Of a DNA stretch of 64,000 bases, positions 36,487-45,690 are shown piece after piece. Origin of the DNA: Roseomonas sp. (lineage in GTDB: Bacteria; Pseudomonadota; Alphaproteobacteria; Acetobacterales; Acetobacteraceae); assembly GCA_020249145.1 (NCBI GenBank), contig JADCGF010000017.1, positions 62,001 through 126,000 of the forward strand, given 5' to 3'. The notes under the pieces were generated by a model. It had not been told where the DNA came from and searched no databases. It worked only from the letters and a program-made list of their open reading frames with translations. The translations under genes and the position numbers were made by a program. Numbering within the stretch: position 1 is the first letter of the stretch; the number at the start of each line of letters is the position of its first letter.

Positions 36487-37557
36487 ATGCTGAAACACTT
36501 CATGGCCGGTGTCGCATTGGCGACCGGCATTGTCTTTTCAGCGGCGGCGCAATTGCCGACACTGCCGGCGGGCGCGCCCATCCGCATCTCGGCCGTGACA
36601 CAGCCGCTGCCGACCCAGCCGCAGTATACGCGCGTGGATATTCCAGTGCTGCGCGATGGTACGGCAGCGCGCAGCAATGGTCGCGTGCAAGTGCAACTTT
36701 CAACCCATGCGGAACGCAATCTCGCGGGCAATGAAATCGTCCGCCTGGTACGCTCCGGGCAGGTGGAAATCGGCGCTGGTACCCTCACAACGCTTTCAGG
36801 CGATGTGCCCATTCTGGATGGCATAGACCTTGCGGGGCTCGCGCCAGACATCAACGATGCACGCCGCATTGCGGAAGCGGTATTGCCCGTTGCCAATCGT
36901 GACCTGGAACGCTTTGGCGCGCGGCTGGTGGCGATGTATCCCTTCCCGGCGCAGGTGGTCTTTTGCCGCGCGCCCTTCACCAGCCTGAATGATTTGCGTG
37001 GCCGCCGCATTCGCACCTTCGGCAATTCACTGGTGGATTTCTTCACCACCCTTGGTGCCCAGCCCGTCAGCATCGGCTTCCCGGAAGTCTATTCCGCGTT
37101 GGAACGTGGTGTGGTGGATTGCGCCATCACCGGTTCCGGTTCTGGTGCTGCTGCGCGTTGGCCGGAAGTTTCCACGCATATCTCGGACCTGCCGGTTTCC
37201 TGGGCGGTCGCGGGTTATCTGGTGAATCTCAGTTGGTGGAACCGGTTGGAACCTGCCGTACGTGACTTCATGGAAGCGACCATGAAGGAAGTGAGCAACC
37301 AGCAATGGGCGCTTGGCCTTGCCGCGACGCGCGATGGCATTGATTGCAATATCGGTCGCGCTGCTGGGTGCAGCATTCATAACCTCGCCGCACGGCCCAT
37401 GACAGAGGTAACAGCTTCCGCCGCCGACAAGGCGCAAGCGAGGGAAATCTTCCGTACCACGGTCCTGCCCGGCTGGGTGCGTCGCTGCGGCGCGCGTTGT
37501 GGTGAAGTCTACAACGACGTGATTGCGCCCATCAGCGGTGTGCGCTTCGGCGGATGA
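36487..37557 (+). CDS. TRAP transporter substrate-binding protein (DctP family)
   Basis: A 356-residue periplasmic protein starting at ATG 36487, preceded by GGAGG; a TTG at 36472 is less likely. The signal peptide is about 22 residues, ending FSAAAQ. The blocks AERNLAGNEIVRLVRSGQVE and LRGRRIRTFGNSLVDFF-type region (here DLRGRRIRTFGNSLVDF, Arg binding the carboxylate) and FPEVYSALERGVVDCAITG are typical of DctP. It delivers an organic acid to the DctQM permease encoded directly downstream (four-base overlap). Confidence 0.9.
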   Translation: MLKHFMAGVALATGIVFSAAAQLPTLPAGAPIRISAVTQPLPTQPQYTRVDIPVLRDGTAARSNGRVQVQLSTHAERNLAGNEIVRLVRSGQVEIGAGTLTTLSGDVPILDGIDLAGLAPDINDARRIAEAVLPVANRDLERFGARLVAMYPFPAQVVFCRAPFTSLNDLRGRRIRTFGNSLVDFFTTLGAQPVSIGFPEVYSALERGVVDCAITGSGSGAAARWPEVSTHISDLPVSWAVAGYLVNLSWWNRLEPAVRDFMEATMKEVSNQQWALGLAATRDGIDCNIGRAAGCSIHNLAARPMTEVTASAADKAQAREIFRTTVLPGWVRRCGARCGEVYNDVIAPISGVRFGG

Positions 37558-38195
37558 GCAACGGCGCCAGCTCTGCCCCCACATGGCTGCATGCGGCGCG
37601 GCGACTCCGACACTGGGTCGCCGCGCTGGCTGCCGTGATGGCCCATATTGCTGGCTGGAATTACATTCTCTGCGCCTGCTTCATTACGTTTGACATTGTT
37701 GGGCGGAGCTTCTTTGGCTTTTCCTCCAAGGCGACGGTCGAAGTCACAGGCTACATGCTGGCCGGCGGCATCGCTTGGGCCTTGGCCCATACGCTGGCGC
37801 GGCGTGCGCATATCCGTGTGGATGTCTTCATGATGCGCCTGCCGCTTGGTCTGCGCGCCTGGTTGCATCTTTTCTCGCTAGCCTTGCTGCTGGGCCTCGG
37901 TATTTTCTTCGCTTGGGCCGCGATGGAATTGGTGGATGAAAGTGCGCTGTTCAATGCGCATGACAATTCCGCGCTGCGGATTGAAATGATCTGGCCTCAG
38001 GGCATTTGGGCCTTTGGTATCATCACCTTCGCCATCATGGCCGCGGTGCTGATGCTGGAAGCGAGCCTTTCCATCCTGGCAGGGCAGCCAGAGGAATTGG
38101 ATGAGTTGCTCGGGTCCCGCACCTTGAAGGATGAAACCGACGAAGCGCTGAGAGCCGTCGCCATGGCGCATGAAGCACCAAGGCCGCAATCATGA
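37554..38195 (+). CDS. TRAP transporter small permease (DctQ family)
   Basis: A 213-residue inner-membrane subunit with four predicted helices between about residues 25 and 175 and a charged C-terminal tail. The motif DIVGRSFFGFSSKATVEVTG near residue 50 and ALARRAHIRVDVF-like sequence (here TLARRAHIRVDVFM) are the usual DctQ landmarks. The start overlaps dctP and the stop overlaps dctM. It has an N-terminal cytosolic stretch of about 20 residues, slightly longer than usual. Confidence 0.9.
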   Translation: MSNGASSAPTWLHAARRLRHWVAALAAVMAHIAGWNYILCACFITFDIVGRSFFGFSSKATVEVTGYMLAGGIAWALAHTLARRAHIRVDVFMMRLPLGLRAWLHLFSLALLLGLGIFFAWAAMELVDESALFNAHDNSALRIEMIWPQGIWAFGIITFAIMAAVLMLEASLSILAGQPEELDELLGSRTLKDETDEALRAVAMAHEAPRPQS

Positions 38196-39556
38196 TCGCG
38201 ATTGTCTTTCTGCTGGGGCTATTGGCGGTGACCGTTTTCGCCGCAGCCACTGGCACGCAGGCCCTGCCCATCGCTGAAATCCTTATGCTGGTAGGCATTT
38301 TCGTGCTGTTTTTTGGCTCGGGCGTCTATATCGCGGCCGTGCTCGGCATACTTGGCGTACTAGTCGGCTTTTTGTTTTCTGATCGCCCCTGGTGGGCCTT
38401 TATGGGGCAAACACTGTGGGCGCCATCTTCAAACTTCGTGCTAGTTGCGGTGCCACTATTCCTATTGATGGGCGAAATTCTCTTGCGCGCGGGCCTTTCT
38501 GATAGGCTCTATCGCGCGCTGAATGTCTGGCTGAATCGTATGCCAGGCGGGCTGCTGCATACCAATATCGTCTCCTGCGCAGTCTTTTCTGCCATCTCTG
38601 GCAGTTCGGTGGCCACCGCGGCCACCATGGGCTCCGTTGCCCTGCCCTATTTCCAGGATACGAAATACAGCCAGCGCATGGTGCTAGGCTCGCTCGCTGC
38701 CGGCGGCGCCTTGGGCAATCTGATCCCGCCGGGCATCACCTTCATCATCTATGGGCTTATCACGGAAACCTCGGTCGGTGCGCTTTATATCGCCGCGATT
38801 ATTCCATCGCTGCTCGTCACCGGACTTTTCATTATGGTGATCCTGGCGCATGGCCTGACGCACCCCATGGAAAAGCCGGCCAAGCTTCCGCTTGCCATGA
38901 AGCTCCGCGCGTTGGTTGATCTTGTGCCGACGGTCTTGCTGATTCTGCTGGTGCTGGGGTCCATCTATGGCGGCTTCGCCACGCCGACCGAAGCTGCCGC
39001 ACTTGGCGTTGTTGGCGCCGCGCTTTTCGCGGCACTTGAAGGCAAGCTGACGCTCCGCATGCTGAATGCCTCAGCCGAGGCCACCGCGCGTAACACAGCA
39101 TTGCTCGGCCTAATCCTGTTTGGCGCCTATTTGCTGAACTATATCCTGACACTGATCAATGTGCCGCAAGCACTCGCCGGCATGATCTCTGGCCTGCCGA
39201 TTCCGCCTTGGGCCATCATGCTGTGCATCATCGCGCTTTACTTAGCACTCGGCACCTTCATGGAAGGCTTTTCCATGATCATCACCACGGTGCCTGTGGT
39301 ATTCCCGATCGTCACCGCGCTTGGCTATGACCCGATCTGGTTTGGTGTGATCGTCACCATGCTCGTCGAGATCGCCCAAATCAGCCCGCCCGATGGCACG
39401 GTGATGTATGTGCTGCAAGGCATGCGAAAACGTGCTGGCCCCATCACGGATGTCTTTGCCGGCGTCATGCCTTTCCTTGCGGTCTATCTATTGGCCGTTG
39501 CGCTTCTGATGATTTTCCCCGGTCTGGCACTTTGGCTGCCAAGCGTCATGAGCTGA
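38192..39556 (+). CDS. TRAP transporter large permease (DctM family)
   Basis: A 454-residue membrane protein with about 12 helices that forms the ion-coupled translocation path. Conserved blocks are VAVPLFLLMGEILLRAG, FSAISGSSVATAATMGSVAL near residue 130, LIPPGITFIIYGLITETSVG, and ISPPDGTVMYVLQG near the C-terminus. Completes a DctPQM system inserted between the PuuE-like gene and hyuA. The substrate is probably an acid degraded by the neighbouring enzymes. Confidence 0.93.
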   Translation: MIAIVFLLGLLAVTVFAAATGTQALPIAEILMLVGIFVLFFGSGVYIAAVLGILGVLVGFLFSDRPWWAFMGQTLWAPSSNFVLVAVPLFLLMGEILLRAGLSDRLYRALNVWLNRMPGGLLHTNIVSCAVFSAISGSSVATAATMGSVALPYFQDTKYSQRMVLGSLAAGGALGNLIPPGITFIIYGLITETSVGALYIAAIIPSLLVTGLFIMVILAHGLTHPMEKPAKLPLAMKLRALVDLVPTVLLILLVLGSIYGGFATPTEAAALGVVGAALFAALEGKLTLRMLNASAEATARNTALLGLILFGAYLLNYILTLINVPQALAGMISGLPIPPWAIMLCIIALYLALGTFMEGFSMIITTVPVVFPIVTALGYDPIWFGVIVTMLVEIAQISPPDGTVMYVLQGMRKRAGPITDVFAGVMPFLAVYLLAVALLMIFPGLALWLPSVMS

Positions 39557-39579
39557 CCTATTTTCGACGGATCCAAACC

Positions 39580-41649
39580 TTGAGCACCGAAACCACCACG
39601 CGCCCCATTCGCATCGCCGTTGATATCGGCGGCACATTTACTGATCTGCAAATCCTGGATTGGCGCCTTGGCGTGGCGCAAGCGTGGAAAACGCCGACAA
39701 CGCCGGAAGACCCCTCGATCGGTCTTCTTACCGGCGTCAAGGAAGCCGCGGAACGCTTCGGTTTTGCTTTGTCCGATGTAGGCTTTTTGCTGCATGGCAC
39801 CACCATCGCCACCAATGCGGTGCTGGAAAGAAAGCTCGCCCGCGGCGTCTTGTTGACCACAGCAGGCTTTGAGGATGTGCTGGAAATCAACCGCCATGTC
39901 CGGCGCGATATCTACGGCCTGGCGCAAGAACCATTCCCTACGCTGATCCCGCGCGACCGCCGGCTTGGGGTGCGGGAACGTTTGCGTGCAGATGGTAGCG
40001 CTGAAATACCCCTGGATGAATCGCAACTTCTAGCACTGCTACATCGCATAACACAGCTTGGTGCTGAGACCGTCGCGATTTCGCTGCTGCATGCCTATGC
40101 CAATCCCACCCATGAAAAGCGCCTGGCAGCGCTGATCCAGGCCGCGCGCCCCGATCTGCCGATTTCGCTTTCTGCTGATATCTCGCCAGAAATCCGCGAA
40201 TATGAGCGTTGTTCCACCACTGTGCTGAACGCGCTTCTGATGCCGGTCGTGAAAGCCTATCTGGACCGGCTTGAAAAGCGGTTGGGTGTGGACGGATTTT
40301 CGCCGCTTGTCTTCCTGGTGCAATCCAATGGCGGCGTATGCAGCCTGCGCATGGCGGCTGAACAACCGGCGCGTCTTTTGCTCTCTGGCCCATCAGGTGG
40401 CGCTTTGGCAGCAGGGCGCATTTCAGAAATGCTCGCGCGCCCCAATCTGGTGGCGGTGGATATGGGCGGCACATCCTATGATGTTTCGGTGGTGCAAGGC
40501 GGGCGCGTTTCCGTGATTACGCAGGGCGAGATTGATCGCCTGCCAGTGCGCCTGCCCATGGTGGAAATGCGCACCATCGGCGCCGGTGGCGGTTCCATCG
40601 GTTCCGTTGACGCCGCCGGGCGGCTCACGGTTGGCCCACGCAGCGCGGGCGCGCGGCCCGGACCGGTTGCCTATGGGCGAGGCGGTACGGAACCCACAGT
40701 CACGGATGCCAATCTGGCACTCGGCCGCCTTGATCCTGATTTCTTCCTTGGTGGCGCCATCAAGCTTGATATGCCGGCCACGCGCGCCGCGATTGAAGCA
40801 CGCATCGGCGCGCCGTTGCATCTGCCGTTAGAACAGGCTGCGGCGGGTATGCTGACGGTCACCAACGCCAATCTCGGCGCCGCCGTGCGGCTTTCCCTGT
40901 TTGAAAAAGGGCTCGATCCGCGCGACTTCGCACTGCTGTCCTTCGGCGGCGCTGGTGGATTGCACGCCATCGAAGTGGCCGAGGAAATGGGCATCACGGA
41001 AGTGATCTTCCCGCGTGAACCCGGAACACTTTCTGCCTATGGCATCCTGTTTTCCGATCTGGTGCAGGATTTGGCGCGCACAAGGCTGACGCGCGCTGAA
41101 CCCGCTGGCCTGCCACAGATGCGCGGCATCATCGCTGAATTGCGCCAAGCCGCGGATGCGCGACTGGCACAAGATGGCATACCGCCTGATGAGCGTGAAA
41201 TCACGATTGCCGCTGACATGCGCTATCATGGCCAGGCCTTTGAACTGCTTGTCCCATGGGGCGAACTCCAGGAACCGGATGAAGCTGCATTGGCTAAACT
41301 CATTCAGCGCTTTCATGCCACGCATAAGCAGCGCTTTTCCTATTCCAATCAGGATGAAGCCGTGGAAATCGTCACCTTCCGCGCCATTGCCAAAGGCAAG
41401 CTTGCGAAGCCGGTATTGCGCGAACCAGCCTCGGCGTCCCGCCCAACGCGCAAGGCAAAGCGCCGCGCCTATGATGGCCAGCAATGGTGCGAGGTGACCG
41501 TCTGGGACCGTGAGGCGCTTTGCGCCGATGATCTGATCAAAGGCCCCGCCATCATCGAAGAAGCCTTCGCTACCCATTGGATTTCTCGCGCCTGGCAAGC
41601 AAGGCTTGCAGCCGGCGGCGCCTTGATCGCCAGAAGGATCGCGCCATGA
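39580..41649 (+). CDS. Hydantoinase/oxoprolinase family protein, subunit A (HyuA)
   Basis: A 689-residue ATP-dependent amidohydrolase subunit. No ATG is available near the N-terminus; the TTG at 39580 puts IRIAVDIGGTFTDLQI at residue 9, matching the family, though the Shine-Dalgarno is weak. Phosphate-binding actin-like blocks are that DIGGTFTD and VAVDMGGTSYDVSVVQGG near residue 303. RTIGAGGGSIGSVD and FGGAGGLHAIEVAEE also match. HyuA works with HyuB on hydantoins, oxoproline or acetophenone-type substrates. Coupled to hyuB by ATGA. Confidence 0.9.
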   Translation: MSTETTTRPIRIAVDIGGTFTDLQILDWRLGVAQAWKTPTTPEDPSIGLLTGVKEAAERFGFALSDVGFLLHGTTIATNAVLERKLARGVLLTTAGFEDVLEINRHVRRDIYGLAQEPFPTLIPRDRRLGVRERLRADGSAEIPLDESQLLALLHRITQLGAETVAISLLHAYANPTHEKRLAALIQAARPDLPISLSADISPEIREYERCSTTVLNALLMPVVKAYLDRLEKRLGVDGFSPLVFLVQSNGGVCSLRMAAEQPARLLLSGPSGGALAAGRISEMLARPNLVAVDMGGTSYDVSVVQGGRVSVITQGEIDRLPVRLPMVEMRTIGAGGGSIGSVDAAGRLTVGPRSAGARPGPVAYGRGGTEPTVTDANLALGRLDPDFFLGGAIKLDMPATRAAIEARIGAPLHLPLEQAAAGMLTVTNANLGAAVRLSLFEKGLDPRDFALLSFGGAGGLHAIEVAEEMGITEVIFPREPGTLSAYGILFSDLVQDLARTRLTRAEPAGLPQMRGIIAELRQAADARLAQDGIPPDEREITIAADMRYHGQAFELLVPWGELQEPDEAALAKLIQRFHATHKQRFSYSNQDEAVEIVTFRAIAKGKLAKPVLREPASASRPTRKAKRRAYDGQQWCEVTVWDREALCADDLIKGPAIIEEAFATHWISRAWQARLAAGGALIARRIAP

Positions 41650-43277
41650 GCCTCGGCCCTATCGAAATCGAAGTCATCCGCAATGCGCTGACCGCTGCGG
41701 CGGCCGAGATGGATATCACCATCTGGCGTACCAGCCGCAGCACCACGGTGCGCGAATTGCTGGATTATTCCACGGCGGTTTTCGATGCTGATGGCAATAA
41801 TGTCGCGCAATCCGCGCGCATACCGCAGCATCTGAATTCTATGGGCGCGGCACTGCGCATATTGCTGGATCGCTTCGTTGATGCATCGGATTGGCGTGAA
41901 GATGATGTTGTTGCCACCAATGATCCCTATTGCGGTGCACAGCACCTGAACGACATATTGGTCTTCAAGCCGGTTTTCCATGATGGCAAACGCGTGGCCT
42001 ATGTGGGCGCGCTGTGCCATCACATAGACATGGGCGGCATGGCGCCTGGTTCCTATGCCGCGACAGCAACGGAAGTCTTTCAGGAAGGGCTCCGCATTCC
42101 ACCGCTCAAGCTGATTGAAGGCGGCGTGCTGAACAAAGCCATCTACGCCATGATCGGGCAGAATGTGCGCAAGCCCGTGCTGATGCTGGGTGATTTGCAA
42201 TCCCAATTGGCAAGCCTTGAGGTCGGCGCCGCTTCCATCCGCCGTATCGCCGCGCGCTATGGTGCCGTGACACTGATTGAAGCCACAGGCCGCATCCTGG
42301 ATCAAAGCGAAGCCGCCATGCGCGCCGCCATTCGCGCCATGCCGGATGGCACCTATAGCTTCGAAGATTTCCTGGATGATGATGGCGTATCCGGCGAACC
42401 GGTGCGGCTGCAGGCCTCCATCACCATCAAGGGCGATGAGATTGAGGTTGATCTGACCGCCTGCGCAGATCAGCAGCGCGGCCCCATCAATTGCACACCA
42501 GCGATGTCGAACTGTGCTGTCTATTACAGCATTATCGCGGCAACGGATGGCGCCATGCCGGCCAATGCGGGCTGTTATCGCCCCATTCGCATTCGCCACC
42601 GTGAAGGCAGTGTCACGTCTTGCCGCGCACCGGCTTCCGTTGCGCATCGTGTCGCGGTTTGCCATCGGCTGGCCAATGTCATGTTCGGCTGCCTGCATCA
42701 GGCGCTGCCGGATCGCATGCCTGCGGCCTATTACGGCGGTTCTTACGTCGCCACCTTCCAGACCGAAGCGGCGGATGGCGGGCGTGAAGTGCTGGTAGAA
42801 ATCGAAATTGGCGGCACCGGCGCCAGCCCCGCCAAGGATGGCGTGAATGCCTGGTCCTTCGGCATGCACAACAACAGCAACATTCCGATCGAAATGATCG
42901 AAAGCCAAATGCCGCTGACCATCACGCATTACGGGCTGAAGCCAGACTCGGGCGGAGATGGGCAATATCGCGGCGGCCTTGGCCTGATCCGCGAATGGCG
43001 TGTGGATAGCCCTGCCGGCATTTTCACCGCAAATATGGATCGCTTCCGCTTCCCGCCCTATGGCCTTGCCGGCGGCAGGCCTGCCAGCCTTGGGCGTTTG
43101 ATGCGCATTCGCGACGGGCAGGAAACACCCATCGCGCCGAAAAGCGATGCGGTGCGGTTGCTGAAGGGCGACATTGTGCGGCTTGAAACTTCCGGCGGTG
43201 GCGGCTTTGGTGATCCCGCACAACGCCCGGAGGCAGAGCGCAAGGCGGATCAAGCGCTGGGATATGTGAAGGGCTGA
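41646..43277 (+). CDS. Hydantoinase B/oxoprolinase family protein, subunit B (HyuB)
   Basis: A 543-residue partner of HyuA. It opens GPIEIEVIRNALTAAAAEMD and contains YSTAVFDADGNNVAQSARIP, DDVVATNDPYCGAQHLNDIL, VGALCHHIDMGGMAPGSY with a His/Asp metal-type cluster, and near the end SGGGGFGDPAQRP, the usual C-terminal block. Together HyuAB hydrolyse a cyclic amide, or carboxylate a ketone, at the expense of ATP. The presence of PuuE-like proteins on both sides favours a cyclic ureide or imide as substrate. Confidence 0.9.
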   Translation: MSLGPIEIEVIRNALTAAAAEMDITIWRTSRSTTVRELLDYSTAVFDADGNNVAQSARIPQHLNSMGAALRILLDRFVDASDWREDDVVATNDPYCGAQHLNDILVFKPVFHDGKRVAYVGALCHHIDMGGMAPGSYAATATEVFQEGLRIPPLKLIEGGVLNKAIYAMIGQNVRKPVLMLGDLQSQLASLEVGAASIRRIAARYGAVTLIEATGRILDQSEAAMRAAIRAMPDGTYSFEDFLDDDGVSGEPVRLQASITIKGDEIEVDLTACADQQRGPINCTPAMSNCAVYYSIIAATDGAMPANAGCYRPIRIRHREGSVTSCRAPASVAHRVAVCHRLANVMFGCLHQALPDRMPAAYYGGSYVATFQTEAADGGREVLVEIEIGGTGASPAKDGVNAWSFGMHNNSNIPIEMIESQMPLTITHYGLKPDSGGDGQYRGGLGLIREWRVDSPAGIFTANMDRFRFPPYGLAGGRPASLGRLMRIRDGQETPIAPKSDAVRLLKGDIVRLETSGGGGFGDPAQRPEAERKADQALGYVKG

Positions 43278-43334
43278 ACCCCCTCTGTGCGGCGCGGGTT
43301 TCTTGGCCTAGCCTTCGTGGAGGAGGATAACGCC

Positions 43335-44492
43335 ATGACCCTGCCGCTGCTTTTCACACCCTGGACGCATCGCGGTGTGACGTTCAAGAACCGCGTTGTC
43401 GTCGCACCCATGCATCAATATGCGGCGGATCGCGGTTTCATCACGGATTGGCATTTGATGAATGCAGGCCGCTTCGCTGCGGGTGGCGCTGGTATGGTGA
43501 TGGTGGAAAGCACCAAGGTGGAACGGCGTGGCTGCGGCACTTTGGGTGATACCGGACTTTGGGATGACGCTTTCATTCCAGGCATGAAACGTGTGGCGGA
43601 TTTGATTCGCGCAATTGGTTCAGTACCAGCGATTCAGATTGGCCATTCCGGCCGCAAGGCACGGCGCTTCCGCCCTTGGGAAGGTGGCGCGCCACTCGTG
43701 CAAAGCCCTGAGATCACCGATTGGGAGGCTTGGGAGCTTGTCGCGCCCAGTGCCGAAATCGGCGATGCCGGGGACCCCATGCCGCGTGCGCTCACGCGCG
43801 ATGAAATCCCACAAGTGGTGCAGCATTGGGCGGATGCTGCGCGGCGCGCGGATGCTGCGGGTTTTGATGTGCTCGAAATCCACGCGGCGCATGGTTATCT
43901 GATCCATCAGTTCCTTTCACCATCGGCCAATCGGCGCAATGATGATTATGGTGGAACGGAGCGTAACCGCATGCGCTTTGCGCTTGAAGTCGTGGGGGCC
44001 GTGCGCGCAATATGGCCGGCGCATAAGCCTTTGTTCATGCGCTTTTCTGTGGAAGATGATGCGGGCTGGGATGTGGAACAAAGCATTCGCCTAGCCAAGC
44101 TTGTGGGTGCTGCTGGCGTTGATGTGGTGGATTGTTCATCGGGTGGCATCACGGGCGGCCCGCCCAAAGCGGCACGGCCCGGCTATGGCTATCAAGTGCC
44201 CTATGCGCGGCGCCTTCGCCATGAAGCGCATATCGCCACCATGGCGGTAGGGCTGATTGTGCACGCGGACCAGGCCGAGGCGATTCTGCAAGCCGGTGAT
44301 GCGGATCTGGTCGCGATCGGGCGGGAGATTCTCTACAATCCGAATTGGCCAACCGATGCCGCGCGCAAGCTTGGCATTGAATCCGCTTTCGATGCCATGC
44401 CGCCGGCGCAAAGCTATTGGCTCGAAAAACGCGCAAAAACAGTGAAGGATATGGAACCTTCCACCTATCGGCGGGGCCTGCATCAGGCGTGA
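43335..44492 (+). CDS. NADH:flavin oxidoreductase, old yellow enzyme family (copy 1)
   Basis: A 385-residue FMN TIM-barrel enzyme with ATG at 43335 after GGAGGAGG. VVVAPMHQYAADRGF carries His where YqjM-type enzymes have a flavin-modulating Cys. The substrate-binding pair is in EIHAAHGYLIHQFLSPSANR, and phosphate-binding AIGREILYNPNWP lies near the C-terminus. Probably an ene-reductase acting on an unsaturated intermediate. It is followed in 13 bases by an MFS transporter. Its paralogue at 47238-48392 keeps the Cys. Confidence 0.9.
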   Translation: MTLPLLFTPWTHRGVTFKNRVVVAPMHQYAADRGFITDWHLMNAGRFAAGGAGMVMVESTKVERRGCGTLGDTGLWDDAFIPGMKRVADLIRAIGSVPAIQIGHSGRKARRFRPWEGGAPLVQSPEITDWEAWELVAPSAEIGDAGDPMPRALTRDEIPQVVQHWADAARRADAAGFDVLEIHAAHGYLIHQFLSPSANRRNDDYGGTERNRMRFALEVVGAVRAIWPAHKPLFMRFSVEDDAGWDVEQSIRLAKLVGAAGVDVVDCSSGGITGGPPKAARPGYGYQVPYARRLRHEAHIATMAVGLIVHADQAEAILQAGDADLVAIGREILYNPNWPTDAARKLGIESAFDAMPPAQSYWLEKRAKTVKDMEPSTYRRGLHQA

Positions 44493-44505
44493 TCAGGATT
44501 GTGGC

Positions 44506-45690
44506 ATGAGTAACCCTCACGGCCTCACACTCGCGCTTTTTCTGCTGGCGGGCGCGCAAACCTTGGCGACCATGGCGGTTTATGCGCTGCCCGTATTGGT
44601 CGCCTATGCCGCGCCGGATTTCGGCATGGCGCGCGCCAATATCGGCTATCAGGTGGGCCTTGTTTATCTCTGCGCGGTTTTCGCTTCCGCTTATGGACCG
44701 CGCTGGCTGGCGATATGGGGGCCGGCGCGCACCACACAGATTGCGCTTCTCGCCGCGGCGCTGGGTGTTGCCTTGCTGAGTTTCGCGGAGCTTTCCATCG
44801 CCGTGCCAGCGACGGTTCTGATCGGGCTTGCCTATGGGCTGACCAACCCGGCTGCGTCACAATTGCTTGGCAAGCTTGCGCCGCCATCCCGCCGCAATAT
44901 GGTCTTTGGCCTGAAGCAAATGGGCGTGCCTTTTGGTGTTGCTCTCGCGGGGCTGATGCTGCCTGGTACGGCAGAAATCCTTGGCTGGCGCAACGCCATG
45001 CTGCTGGCGGCTGCGATGTTGCTGATGATGGTGGTCGGCCTTCAATTCAAGCGCGCGGATTGGGACCAGGATCGTGGTGCGCCTGCCGTGCAGGCAGGGC
45101 CATTGCTGCTGTTGAAATCACCCGCGCTTGGCGTGATTGGCCTTGCGGCTGCCTGTTACGCTTTGGTCCAGATTGGCCTTGGCGCGCATATGGTTGCGAT
45201 GCTGATTGGTGATTATGGCTGGGATTCGGTTTCCGCCGGCGCGCTGGTTGGTCTGTGTCAGGTGGTGGGCGGGCTTTCGCGTATTGGATGGGCCTTGGTT
45301 GCCGATACGCGCATGGGCGGTCAGCGCGCCCTGATGCTGATCGGCGCGCTATCAGGGATTTTCCTGATGATGCTGCCATTGGTTGGCGGCACGCAGACCG
45401 TGCTTCTGGTGCTGCTATTCGTAGCCATTGGCGCCAGTACTGCCGGATGGAATGGCGTATTGGTGGCGGAATCTGTGCGCCTTGCGCCGCCCGGCGCCGC
45501 GGGCGCTGCCTCCGGTGCGGTGATTTCGCTCAGCTTCGCCGGCGCTGTGCTTGGGCCGCCATTGATTGCGCTGCTGGGTCAGGAATTGCACGGCTATCGC
45601 TACGCTTTCGCGATACTCGCAACGCTGCCACTTACTGGGGCAGCGCTATGCTGGTTCGGGCGCCATGCCCGCAGAGGAGATTTCACATGA
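44506..45690 (+). CDS. Major facilitator superfamily (MFS) transporter
   Basis: A 394-residue membrane protein with about 12 helices. PASQLLGKLAPPSRRNMVFG with LKQMGVPFGVALAGLMLP in the first half is typical of bacterial MFS uptake or efflux carriers; GWNGVLVAESVRLAPPGAAG marks the second half. The stop overlaps the start of the second PuuE-like gene by four bases, so it probably carries that enzyme's substrate or product. No substrate-specific motif is readable. Confidence 0.88.
   Translation: MSNPHGLTLALFLLAGAQTLATMAVYALPVLVAYAAPDFGMARANIGYQVGLVYLCAVFASAYGPRWLAIWGPARTTQIALLAAALGVALLSFAELSIAVPATVLIGLAYGLTNPAASQLLGKLAPPSRRNMVFGLKQMGVPFGVALAGLMLPGTAEILGWRNAMLLAAAMLLMMVVGLQFKRADWDQDRGAPAVQAGPLLLLKSPALGVIGLAAACYALVQIGLGAHMVAMLIGDYGWDSVSAGALVGLCQVVGGLSRIGWALVADTRMGGQRALMLIGALSGIFLMMLPLVGGTQTVLLVLLFVAIGASTAGWNGVLVAESVRLAPPGAAGAASGAVISLSFAGAVLGPPLIALLGQELHGYRYAFAILATLPLTGAALCWFGRHARRGDFT

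Noticed and set aside
41469..43253. Very long minus-strand open frame opposite hyuB
   Set aside because: It mirrors a confidently assigned gene, lies in an antisense frame of GC-rich sequence and has a low-complexity His/Ala/Arg-rich product with no family similarity.
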